This document shows positions 5,416 to 11,662 of a stretch of 11,662 bases of DNA, in pieces (positions within the stretch are counted from its first letter, which is position 1; each line of letters starts with the position of its first letter). Under the pieces are notes generated by a model. It was not told where the DNA came from and made no database searches. It saw only the letters and a list, made by a program, of their open reading frames with translations. The position numbers and the translations under genes were made by a program. The stretch covers positions 1 through 11,662 of the forward strand of contig JAWVZO010000071.1 of the NCBI GenBank assembly GCA_033722135.1, read 5' to 3'. The DNA is from QNFN01 sp033722135 (GTDB lineage Bacteria; Pseudomonadota; Gammaproteobacteria; QNFN01).

Positions 5416-5940
5416 ATGAGCGAGCGGCTCCTCTACTTCGCCTACGGCTCCAACCTCCACCCGGAACGGATGCGGCGCCGCGTGCCCAGCGCCCGGCCGC
5501 TCGGCTGTGCGGTGCTCACCGGTCACGTGCTGCGCTTTCACAAGCACTCGCTGGTCGACGGTTCCGGGAAGTGCGACGCCCACTACACCGGGCGCGCGGA
5601 GGACCGCGTCTACGGCGCGGTCTACAGCCTCGTCGTCTCGGAGAAGGCGGCGCTGGACGCCGTCGAGGGCCCCGGCTACGAGGTCGCCGAGCGGGTGGTG
5701 ACCCACGAAGGGGCCCCGCTCAACGTGTTCCTCTACCGGGCCCGGCCGGACGCGGTCGACCCCGGGATCGCCCCGTACGACTGGTACCACGACCTGGTGT
5801 TGGCCGGTGCCCGCCACCACGGGCTGCCCGGGCCCTACGTCGCGCGGCTGGCGCGGGTCAGCGTGCGCGCCGACCCCGACGCGGGCCGCGCCGCGCGCGA
5901 GCGCGCGGTGCTGGCGGCGGAAGCCCGGGCAGGCGCCTAG
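5416..5940 (+). CDS. Gamma-glutamylcyclotransferase-fold family protein
   Basis: A 174-residue cytoplasmic protein with the AIG2/gamma-glutamylcyclotransferase fold. The substrate-binding loop YFAYGSNL is at residues 7-14. The likely catalytic glutamate E84 lies in LDAVEGPGYE, the usual 'LD..EG..Y' motif. Members release 5-oxoproline from gamma-glutamyl amino acids or related gamma-glutamyl amines. The true substrate cannot be read from sequence. The fold domain ends around residue 150, followed by a charged, alanine/arginine-rich tail. The gene starts 76 bases after the chalcone-isomerase-like gene and has its own candidate promoter, so it is probably a separate unit. It converges on dsbC with the two stop codons overlapping (CTAG at 5937-5940). 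Confidence 0.9.
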   Translation: MSERLLYFAYGSNLHPERMRRRVPSARPLGCAVLTGHVLRFHKHSLVDGSGKCDAHYTGRAEDRVYGAVYSLVVSEKAALDAVEGPGYEVAERVVTHEGAPLNVFLYRARPDAVDPGIAPYDWYHDLVLAGARHHGLPGPYVARLARVSVRADPDAGRAARERAVLAAEARAGA

Positions 5941-5947
5941 TTGGCGC
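5933..5947. terminator. Small hairpin at the convergent gene ends (weak terminator candidate)
   Basis: GCGCC-TAGTT-GGCGC forms a 5-base-pair GC stem with a 5-base loop carrying the stop codons of both convergent genes. No T tract follows on either strand, so intrinsic termination would be weak. Rho-dependent ends or simple readthrough are equally possible. Confidence 0.2.
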
Positions 5948-6671
5948 TCACGGTGGTCCGGTTGCCGTCGAGCCGTGCGGCCAGCTCGGGCGGCGGCGCG
6001 TAGCCGGCGATCACGGCCCCGGTCTCGGTGATCGAGAACGGCGTGCCGGTCAGGCCGAGGTCGAGCGCGAGCTGCATGTGCTCCAGCACCGGGTTGGGGC
6101 AGTCGAGACGGGGGATCGCCTGGCCGGCCTTGGCCAGGGTCATCGCCTCGTTCCGGTCCTCGGCGCACCAGACGTCGACCGCCTTGCGGTACGACTCCGA
6201 GCTGGGCCCAGCGCGGGGGTAGAGCATGTAGCGCACACGGATGCCGAGGTCGTTGATCTGGTCCATCTCGGCGTGCAGCCGACGGCAGTACGGGCAGTCG
6301 ATGTCGGTGAACGTGGTCAGCGTGTGCTTGACCTCACCCTCGGGCTCGAAAACGATCATCTTGCTCTCGGGAACCCCTTCGATCCGCGCCAGCCGCGCCG
6401 CGCTGATCACCGGCTCGGTCAGGTCGGTGCCCTCCTCGAGGTCGAGCAGGCGCCCCTGCAGCGCGAGACGCGCGTCCTCGGTGATGTAGACCACCTGGGT
6501 GCCGACCACCAGCTCGTAGAGACCGGGCACCGGCGACGGGGCGATGCGGTCGGGTTCGACGTTGGGCAGGCGCTCGGCGAGCGCCGCGCGGAGGCGTTCG
6601 GTGCCCTCCTCGGCGGCGGAGAGCGCGGTGGCCATGGCGCTGGCGAGCAGCAGGACGAGCAGTCGTTTCAT
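5937..6671 (-). CDS. dsbC: Periplasmic thiol:disulfide interchange protein DsbC
   Basis: This 244-residue protein corrects wrong disulfide bonds in the periplasm and is normally kept reduced by DsbD. A signal peptide (MKRLLVLLLASAMATALSAA) is followed by an N-terminal dimerisation domain (about 21-80, GLYELVVGTQVVYITEDARL) and a thioredoxin-fold domain. The active site is C126-P-Y-C129 in DIDCPYCRRLH. The partner cis-proline loop is TGTP at 208-211. A second cysteine pair, Cys169 and Cys191, corresponds to the structural disulfide of E. coli DsbC. Its length matches the family. It lies 93 bases after the end of uvrD on the same strand, with a hairpin between, so it may have its own promoter. 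The start at 6671 gives a canonical signal peptide, with GAGGA upstream as a rather distant ribosome site. Confidence 0.95.
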   Translation of the reverse strand: MKRLLVLLLASAMATALSAAEEGTERLRAALAERLPNVEPDRIAPSPVPGLYELVVGTQVVYITEDARLALQGRLLDLEEGTDLTEPVISAARLARIEGVPESKMIVFEPEGEVKHTLTTFTDIDCPYCRRLHAEMDQINDLGIRVRYMLYPRAGPSSESYRKAVDVWCAEDRNEAMTLAKAGQAIPRLDCPNPVLEHMQLALDLGLTGTPFSITETGAVIAGYAPPPELAARLDGNRTTVSAN

Positions 6672-6743
6672 TGTCGGGCGGTCCTCGGGATGGGTGACGA
6701 CGGGCGAATGTGTTTCAGAGTCGGCGAGCGCGGAAAAGGTTCA

Positions 6744-6766
6744 GACGCGCCCCGCGGGGGAGCGTC
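6744..6766 (-). terminator. Candidate intrinsic terminator after uvrD
   Basis: Overlapping the uvrD stop, outer arms GACGC (6744-6748) and GCGTC (6762-6766) flank a perfect 10-base palindrome CCCCGCGGGG (6750-6759), giving a very GC-rich stem. On the minus strand the sequence after the stem reads TGAACCTTTT, so a short T run lies about six bases beyond the stem. This is similar to, but weaker than, a classical intrinsic terminator. Confidence 0.4.
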
Positions 6767-8909
6767 ACAACGGCTGGAGCTTGGCGTAGGCGAGCATCAG
6801 CCACTTGGTGCCCGCGTCGCGGAAGTTGACCTGCACGCGGGCGTTGGCGCCGTCGCCCTCGAGGCCGAGCACCACGCCGTCGCCGAAGCGGGCGTGCAGC
6901 ACGGCCTGGCCGAGGCGGAACGGCGCGTCGCCGCGCGGCCGGGCCGTGACGGGCCGGGTCACCCGGCCGCGCAGGCGCACCTCCTCGAGCAGCTCGACGG
7001 GGATCTCGCCGACGAAGCGCGACGGCGGCGCGACGCTCTCGCTGCCGTGCAGCCGGCGCCGCTCGGCATAGGTCAGGAACAGGTGGCGCATCGCGCGCGT
7101 CATGCCGACGTAGGCGAGACGGCGCTCCTCCTCGAGCCGCGAGGCGTCCTGCAGCGACATCGCGTGCGGGAACAGCCCCTCCTCCATGCCGCTGAGGAAG
7201 ACCAGCGGGAACTCGAGCCCCTTCGCGCTGTGCAGGGTCATCAGCTGGACGCAGTCGTCCCAGTCCGCGGCCTGGCCCTCGCCCGCCTCGAGGGCGGTGT
7301 AGGCGAGGAACGCGGTCGGCAGGTCGACCTCCTCGTCGCCGACGTCGGGCACGAACTGGCGCGCGGCGTTGACCAGCTCCTCGAGGTTCTCGATCCGGGC
7401 CTGGCCGCGCTCGCCCTTCTCCCGGCCGTGGTAGGCGAGCAGCCCGCTGTCCCGCACGGTCACGTCGACCTGCTCGGCCAGCGCGAGGCCGCGCGTCGCG
7501 TCCGCCAGCGACTCGATCAGGCCGGCGAAGGCGCCCAGCGCGTTGCTGGCGCGCCCGGGCAGGGCGCCGCTGGTGCGCAGCGCCTGCATCGCCTGCCACA
7601 GCGAGCCGCCGGCGTCGCGGGCCCGCTGGCGCAGCAGCTCGAGGGTGCGCGCGCCGATGCCGCGCGGCGGGGTCTTGACGGTGCGCTCGAAAGCCGGATC
7701 GTCGTCGCGATTGGCCAGCAGGCGCAGGTAGGCGAGCGCGTCCTTGATCTCGGCGCGCTCGAAGAAGCGCAGGCCGCCGTAGACCCGGTAGGGGAGGTTG
7801 GCGGCGAGCAGCGCCTCCTCGAAGACGCGCGACTGGGCGTTGGAGCGGTACAGGATCGCCGCGCCGGCGAGCGCCTCACCGCGCTCGCGCCAGGTGCGCA
7901 GCTGCTCGACGACGAAGCGCGCCTCGTCGAGGTCGTTGAATGCGGCGTAGAGGCGGATCGGATCGCCCTCCTCGCCGCCGGTCCAAAGCTCCTTGCCGAG
8001 CCGCGCGGCGTTGTGGCTGATCAGCGCGTTGGCCGCCTTGAGGATGGTCGCCGTCGAGCGGTAGTTCTGCTCGAGGCGCAGCAGCGCGGTGCCCGGGAAG
8101 TCGTCGCGCAGCTGCTGCAGGTTCTCGACCCGCGCCCCGCGCCAGCCGTAGATCGACTGGTCGTCGTCGCCGACCGCGAACAGGCAGCCCTCCTCGCCGG
8201 CCAGCAGCCGCAGCCAGGCGTACTGGATGCGGTTGGTGTCCTGGAACTCGTCGACCAGCAGGTGACGGAAGCGCCGCCGGTAGTGGTCGAGCAGCGCCGG
8301 CTGCTGCAGCCACAGCTCGTGCGCGCGCAGCAGCAGTTCGGCGAAGTCGACCACGCCGGCCTGTTCGCAGGCGGCCTGGTAGGCAGCGTAGACGCGCCCC
8401 ATCTGCCGCTCGAACGGGTCGCCGCGGTCGTCGAGGTGCTTCGGCCTCAACCCCTCGTCCTTGCGCGCGTTGATCCAGTGCTGGGCCTGCTTCGGCGGCC
8501 AGCGCGCCTCGTCGAGGTCGAGGCCGCGCACCACCCGGCGGACCAGGCGGAACTGGTCGTCCGCGTCGAGGATCTGGAAGGTCTCGGGCAGTGCCGCCTC
8601 GCGCCAGTGCAGGCGCAGCAGGCGGTGGGCGAGCCCGTGGAAGGTGCCGATCCAGAGCCCCCGCGTCGGCACGCCGATCAGCGCCTCGGCGCGGGCGCGC
8701 ATCTCGGCGGCGGCCTTGTTGGTGAAGGTGACCGCGAGCAGCGAGTGGGGCGAGAGGCCCTCGACCTCGAGCAGCCAGGCGATCCGGTGGACCAGCACGC
8801 GGGTCTTGCCGCTGCCGGCGCCGGCGAGCACCAGCAGCGGCCCCGGCGGGGCGCTGACCGCCTCGCGCTGGGCCTCGTTGAGGTCCTCGAGGAGGTGCGA
8901 GACGTCCAT
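6765..8909 (-). CDS. uvrD: DNA helicase II UvrD
   Basis: A 714-residue superfamily 1A 3'-5' helicase acting in nucleotide excision and mismatch repair. Motifs in order: Walker A GAGSGKT at residues 30-36, motif II DEFQD beginning at D220-E221, motif III GDDDQSIYGWRGA, motif IV LEQNYRS, motif V TLHSAKGLEFPLVFLSGMEEG, and motif VI YVGMTRA. The C-terminus carries the small Tudor-like domain (VLHARFGDGVVL ... KWLMLAYAKLQPL) that in E. coli contacts UvrB and RNA polymerase. The first residues (MDVSHLLEDLNEAQREAV) align directly with E. coli UvrD, fixing the start at 8909. The protein is close to the usual 720 residues. There is no ribosome site before the ATG, while an extended -10 lies 7 bases upstream, so the mRNA looks leaderless. 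Confidence 0.97.
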   Translation of the reverse strand: MDVSHLLEDLNEAQREAVSAPPGPLLVLAGAGSGKTRVLVHRIAWLLEVEGLSPHSLLAVTFTNKAAAEMRARAEALIGVPTRGLWIGTFHGLAHRLLRLHWREAALPETFQILDADDQFRLVRRVVRGLDLDEARWPPKQAQHWINARKDEGLRPKHLDDRGDPFERQMGRVYAAYQAACEQAGVVDFAELLLRAHELWLQQPALLDHYRRRFRHLLVDEFQDTNRIQYAWLRLLAGEEGCLFAVGDDDQSIYGWRGARVENLQQLRDDFPGTALLRLEQNYRSTATILKAANALISHNAARLGKELWTGGEEGDPIRLYAAFNDLDEARFVVEQLRTWRERGEALAGAAILYRSNAQSRVFEEALLAANLPYRVYGGLRFFERAEIKDALAYLRLLANRDDDPAFERTVKTPPRGIGARTLELLRQRARDAGGSLWQAMQALRTSGALPGRASNALGAFAGLIESLADATRGLALAEQVDVTVRDSGLLAYHGREKGERGQARIENLEELVNAARQFVPDVGDEEVDLPTAFLAYTALEAGEGQAADWDDCVQLMTLHSAKGLEFPLVFLSGMEEGLFPHAMSLQDASRLEEERRLAYVGMTRAMRHLFLTYAERRRLHGSESVAPPSRFVGEIPVELLEEVRLRGRVTRPVTARPRGDAPFRLGQAVLHARFGDGVVLGLEGDGANARVQVNFRDAGTKWLMLAYAKLQPL

Positions 8910-8916
8910 CGCGCGG

Positions 8917-8925
8917 AGTCTACCA
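8917..8925 (-). promoter_or_regulatory. Extended -10 promoter element of uvrD
   Basis: On the minus strand TGG-TAGACT matches the extended -10 form (TGn plus hexamer, 4 of 6 to TATAAT). No convincing -35 lies 17-18 bases upstream, which extended -10 promoters tolerate. The box ends 7 bases before the uvrD ATG, placing the transcript start at the start codon. The same hexamer TAGACT is the -10 of the leftward lipid operon at 2643-2648. Confidence 0.5.
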
Positions 8926-8941
8926 GAGTGGCCGGGGCGGT

Positions 8942-8971
8942 TTGACGCGGTCGCCGGCTCCGCCCGAGAAT
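8942..8971 (+). promoter_or_regulatory. Candidate promoter of the fructosamine-kinase-family gene
   Basis: TTGACG (8942-8947, 5 of 6) and GAGAAT (8966-8971, 4 of 6) are 18 bases apart. Transcription would start near 8978, only a few bases before the ATG at 8984 or about 24 bases before the GTG at 9002. The promoter is back to back with that of uvrD. Confidence 0.45.
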
Positions 8972-8983
8972 CGGGACCCCGTC

Positions 8984-9874
8984 ATGGTCGCCGGAGCCGC
9001 CGTGGAGCCCTGGGAAGCCATCCTCGACAGCCTGCGCGACGCCACGGGCGGCCGCGTGGCGTTCCGCGACGCCCGGCCGGTCGGAGGCGGCTGCATCAAC
9101 GCCGCGTACCGCCTCGAGACCGATGCGGGCCGCTTCTTCGTCAAGCTCCACGCGGCGGCGCAGAGCGCGATGTTCGCCGCCGAGGCGGCCGGCCTCGAGG
9201 CGCTGGCCGCGGCAGACGCGGTGCGCGTGCCGGTGCCGGTCTGCCGGGGCACGGCGGGCGACCGCGCGTTCCTGGTGCTCGAGCACCTCGACCTGCGCGG
9301 CGGGGATCGGGACAGCGCAGCCCGCCTCGGCCGCGACCTCGCGGCGCTGCACGCGACCACCGCCGACGCGTTCGGCTGGGATCGCGACAACACGCTCGGC
9401 AGCACGCCGCAGCCGAACGGACGCGACGCGGACTGGGTCCGGTTCTGGCGCGAGCGGCGCCTCGGTCACCAGCTCGACCTCGCCGCGAGCCGCGGCCACC
9501 GGTTCCGCGGCGCCGACCGTCTGCTCGATCGGCTCGACGCCCTGCTCGCGGGCCACGCGCCGGAGCCCTCGCTGCTGCACGGCGACCTGTGGGGGGGCAA
9601 CTGGGCGGCGCTGGCCGACGGCACGCCGGTGGTCTTCGACCCGGCGGTCTACCACGGCGACCGCGAGGCCGACCTGGCGATGACCGAGCTGTTCGGCGGC
9701 TTCGACCCGGCCTTCCATGCCGCCTACCGCGAGGCGGCGCCGCTCGACGACGGCTACCCGCTGCGCCGCGACCTCTACAACCTCTACCACGTGCTCAACC
9801 ACGTGAACCTCTTCGGCGGTGGCTACGCCGGACAGGCGCAGCGCCTGGTCGACCGCCTCCTCGCCGCGGCCTGA
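8984..9874 (+). CDS. Fructosamine kinase family protein (YniA-like)
   Basis: A 296-residue cytoplasmic kinase of the fructosamine-3-kinase/YniA family, related to aminoglycoside phosphotransferases. It phosphorylates sugar-amine adducts (ketosamines, ribulosamines) so that they fall off glycated proteins. The natural substrate here is unknown. Visible motifs are the ATP-lid PVGGGCINAAYRL, the lysine of FFVKL, the family segment STPQPNGRDADW, the catalytic loop LHGDLWGGNW (H199-G-D201), and the metal-binding FDPAVYHGDREADLAM. Two starts are possible. The ATG at 8984 is given here. An in-frame GTG at 9002 has a GGAG ribosome site 5 bases before it and gives MEPWEAIL, closer to the E. coli YniA start. 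A run of seven G at 9591-9597 lies within the catalytic loop codons, but the frame is intact. Confidence 0.92.
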   Translation: MVAGAAVEPWEAILDSLRDATGGRVAFRDARPVGGGCINAAYRLETDAGRFFVKLHAAAQSAMFAAEAAGLEALAAADAVRVPVPVCRGTAGDRAFLVLEHLDLRGGDRDSAARLGRDLAALHATTADAFGWDRDNTLGSTPQPNGRDADWVRFWRERRLGHQLDLAASRGHRFRGADRLLDRLDALLAGHAPEPSLLHGDLWGGNWAALADGTPVVFDPAVYHGDREADLAMTELFGGFDPAFHAAYREAAPLDDGYPLRRDLYNLYHVLNHVNLFGGGYAGQAQRLVDRLLAAA

Positions 9875-9898
9875 CCCGGCGCGCGGAATATCGACATG

Positions 9899-9915
9899 CG
9901 GAAATAATCTTTCCG
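9899..9915. promoter_or_regulatory. Inverted repeat in the sulfite reductase promoter region
   Basis: CGGAAA-TAATC-TTTCCG has perfect 6-base arms. Its left half, together with GCGGAATA at 9883-9890, forms a near direct repeat (GCGGAATA / GCGGAAATA), so three similar half-sites sit in 33 bases, just upstream of the predicted -10 of the reductase gene. This arrangement suits a LysR-type activator, of which CysB is the usual one for this pathway. Alternatively it is a weak terminator of the kinase gene. Confidence 0.35.
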
Positions 9916-9939
9916 TTGCCGGCCCCGGCTGGCTAGCCT
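9910..9939 (+). promoter_or_regulatory. Candidate activator-dependent promoter of the sulfite reductase operon
   Basis: TAGCCT (9934-9939) is a plausible -10, and the -35 position (about 9910-9916) has only a poor match (TTTCCG or TTCCGT). A weak -35 overlapped by an inverted repeat is typical of promoters that need an activator. Transcription from near 9946 would leave a leader of about 48 bases with a normal ribosome site. Confidence 0.35.
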
Positions 9940-9993
9940 CCTCGGCAGATTCGTCCGGCGGTCCGTTCAGCCGTCACGCCACGAGGGATGCCC

Positions 9994-11649
9994 ATGTACG
10001 CCTACGACCGCCACGACCAGACCCTTCTGGAGGAGCGCGTGGCCCAGTTCCGCGACCAGGTCGCGCGCAGGCTCGCCGGGAAGCTGACCGAGGACGAGTT
10101 CCGCCCGCTGCGCCTGCTCAACGGCCTCTACCGGGAGAAGCACGCGCCGATGCTGCGCGTGGCCATCCCGTACGGCCTGATGTCCTCGGCGCAGCTGCGC
10201 CGCCTCGCGCACGTCGCGCGCCGCTACGACCGCGGCTACGGCCACTTCACCACGCGCCAGAACATCCAGTTCAACTGGGTCGAGGTCGAGGAGACGCCGG
10301 CGCTGCTCGCCGAGCTCGCCGAGGTGCAGGTGCACGCCATCCAGTCCAGCGGCAACTGCATCCGCAACATCAGCGCCGACCCGCTGGCCGGCGTCGCGCC
10401 CGACGAGGTCGCCGACCCGCGCCCCTACTGCGAGATCCTGCGCCAGTGGTCGCTGCTCCACCCGGAGTTCTCGTTCCTGCCGCGCAAGTTCAAGATCGCC
10501 TTCAGCGGCTCCGCCCGCGACCGCGCCGCGCTGGCGGTGCACGACATCGCCTTCCGGGTGGTGCGCAGGGAGGACGGGAGCGACGCGCTCGAGGTCCTGG
10601 TCGGCGGCGGCCTCGGTCGCACCCCGCGCCTGGCGCGGGTGATCCACCCCGCGCTCGACCCGCGCGACCTGCTCTCCTACACCGAGGCGATGCTGCGGGT
10701 CTACAACCTGCACGGCCGGCGCGACAACCTCTACAAGGCACGCATCAAGATCCTGGTCGACGCGCTCGGCATCGACGGCTACCGCGAGCAGGTCGAGGCC
10801 GAATGGCAGCACCTGCGCCACGGGCCGCTGCGCCTGACCGACGGCGACCTCGAGCGGATGGCGGCCCACTTCGTGCCGCCGCCCTACGAGCGCACCGTGG
10901 TCTGGGACCGCGCCTTCGAGGCGCAGCGCGACGCCGACCCGGCCTTCGCCGCGTGGCTCGGGCGCTGCGTCGGCCGCCACCGGGTCCCCGGCTACCGGGT
11001 CGTGACGGTGCCGCTCAAGGCGCCGGGCCGCGCGCCGGGCGACATGGACGCCGGGCAGATGGACGCCCTGGCCGGGCTCGCCGACCGCTACAGCTTCGGC
11101 GAGATCCGCTCCACCCACCAGCAGAACCTGGTGCTGGCACACGTCCGCCAGGGCGACCTCCACGCGCTGTGGCGGGGCCTGCGCGAGCACGGCCTCGCAC
11201 ACCCCAACGCCGGACTGCTGACCGACATGATCTGCTGCCCGGGGGCCGAGTACTGCAGCCTGGCCAGCGCCGGCTCCATCCCGGTCGCACGCGAGATCCA
11301 GCACCGCTTCGTCGACCTCGACCGGCAGCTCGACCTCGGCGAGATCGAACTCAAGATCTCCGGCTGCGTCAACGCCTGCGGCCACCATCACGTCGGCCAT
11401 ATCGGCCTGCTCGGCGTCGACCGCAACGGCGAGGAGTATTACCAGCTGCAGCTCGGCGGCTCGGCGGCCGAAGACGCCTCGCTCGGCAAGGTGCTCGGCC
11501 CGGCGCTGCCGCGCGCCGCGGTCGTCGACGCCATCGAGGCGGTGCTGACGGTCTACGTGGCGTTGCGGCGGGACGGCGAGCGTTTCATCGACACCCTTCG
11601 CCGGCTCGGCCCGGCGCCGTTCAAGGAGAGGGTCTATGCACGTCAGTAA
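9994..11649 (+). CDS. cysI: Siroheme/4Fe-4S sulfite (nitrite) reductase hemoprotein
   Basis: This 551-residue reductase carries out a six-electron reduction, most likely sulfite to sulfide in assimilatory cysteine synthesis. Close relatives reduce nitrite, and the two cannot be told apart with certainty here. It has the duplicated ferredoxin-like plus siroheme domain layout: first half MLRVAIPYG...YGHFTTRQNIQF, siroheme-contacting SSGNCIRNI and KFKIAFSG, second half YSFGEIRSTHQQNLVLAHV. The cluster ligands are C415-x5-C421 (CCPGAEYC) and C458-x3-C462 (SGCVNACGHH). Relatives typically begin MYxYDxxDQ. GAGG at 9983-9986 is 7 bases before the ATG at 9994, whereas the ATG at 9988 is too close, so 9994 is chosen. 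No flavoprotein subunit is visible. The 3' end overlaps the next gene by 14 bases. Confidence 0.93.
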   Translation: MYAYDRHDQTLLEERVAQFRDQVARRLAGKLTEDEFRPLRLLNGLYREKHAPMLRVAIPYGLMSSAQLRRLAHVARRYDRGYGHFTTRQNIQFNWVEVEETPALLAELAEVQVHAIQSSGNCIRNISADPLAGVAPDEVADPRPYCEILRQWSLLHPEFSFLPRKFKIAFSGSARDRAALAVHDIAFRVVRREDGSDALEVLVGGGLGRTPRLARVIHPALDPRDLLSYTEAMLRVYNLHGRRDNLYKARIKILVDALGIDGYREQVEAEWQHLRHGPLRLTDGDLERMAAHFVPPPYERTVVWDRAFEAQRDADPAFAAWLGRCVGRHRVPGYRVVTVPLKAPGRAPGDMDAGQMDALAGLADRYSFGEIRSTHQQNLVLAHVRQGDLHALWRGLREHGLAHPNAGLLTDMICCPGAEYCSLASAGSIPVAREIQHRFVDLDRQLDLGEIELKISGCVNACGHHHVGHIGLLGVDRNGEEYYQLQLGGSAAEDASLGKVLGPALPRAAVVDAIEAVLTVYVALRRDGERFIDTLRRLGPAPFKERVYARQ

Positions 11650-11662
11650 CCGGTCTGCGGAA
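11636..11662 (+). CDS. Start of the next gene in the sulfur operon (cut by window edge)
   Basis: An ATG at 11636, in another frame from the reductase, is preceded by a strong AAGGAG (11623-11628) at a 7-base spacing, and the frame stays open to the window end (MHVSNRSAE). The 14-base overlap indicates translational coupling. In many Gammaproteobacteria a DUF934 gene and then cysH follow this reductase, which is the likeliest identity, but nine residues cannot confirm it. Confidence 0.55.

Noticed and set aside
5349..8945. Very long open frame (1198 codons) on the plus strand opposite dsbC and uvrD
   Set aside because: It lies antisense to two unmistakable genes and its translation is low-complexity Arg/Ala/Gly/Val-rich with no recognisable domain. 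Such long frames are expected opposite GC-rich coding sequence.
9591..9597. Run of seven G as a possible frameshift in the kinase gene
   Set aside because: The frame continues through HGDLWGGNW and the downstream FDP and GDRE motifs, so the gene is intact as given.
9967..11400. 477-codon minus-strand open frame opposite the sulfite reductase
   Set aside because: Antisense shadow of a gene with all siroheme and iron-sulfur ligand motifs. The translation is Val/Ala/Gly/Glu-rich without a fold signature.

Overview
The window is chromosomal DNA from a GC-rich Gammaproteobacterium. Coding sequence is very GC-rich with strong G/C third positions. UvrD begins like the E. coli protein, a DsbC is present, and the sulfite reductase sits upstream of another gene as in pseudomonads and related groups. 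An Ectothiorhodospiraceae-like or similar high-GC lineage is a guess, not a demonstration. I see no mobile elements, tRNA, rRNA or CRISPR. No gap between genes exceeds about 150 bases, so the window is densely coding.

Region 1 (1-5339) is the most interesting part: a divergent gene cluster around one AT-rich control region (about 2582-2727). To the right is a MerR-type regulator with a complete cobalamin-binding photoreceptor signature (CarH/LitR class). It is followed by an exported glutathione peroxidase, a DUF3833-type lipoprotein and an exported chalcone-isomerase-like protein. To the left are a small DUF6316-like protein, an NAD(P)/FAD-dependent amine-oxidase-family oxidoreductase, a DUF1365 protein and the N-terminal part of a cyclopropane-fatty-acid-synthase-like methyltransferase cut by the window edge. 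Four junctions are 4-base start/stop overlaps (ATGA or GTGA), so these are two tightly coupled operons. A 15-bp palindrome overlaps the predicted -35 box of the leftward operon and lies just upstream of the regulator's own promoter. The simplest model is a B12/light-controlled repressor. In the dark, adenosylcobalamin-bound regulator would silence both operons. Light (singlet oxygen risk) would release lipid-modifying enzymes (fatty-acid methylation/desaturation/oxygenation, possibly furan fatty acids) and envelope peroxide defence.

Region 2 (5416-9874) holds housekeeping genes: a gamma-glutamylcyclotransferase-fold protein, a convergent periplasmic disulfide isomerase DsbC, the DNA helicase UvrD, and a divergently transcribed fructosamine-kinase-family protein. 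The DsbC and cyclotransferase genes overlap at their stop codons.

Region 3 (9994-11662) starts the assimilatory sulfate reduction operon: a siroheme/4Fe-4S sulfite (or nitrite) reductase whose 3' end overlaps the start of a further gene that leaves the window.

A recurring feature is that several genes (the regulator, uvrD, probably the cyclotransferase) have a -10 box about 6-7 bases before the start codon and no Shine-Dalgarno sequence, predicting leaderless transcripts.
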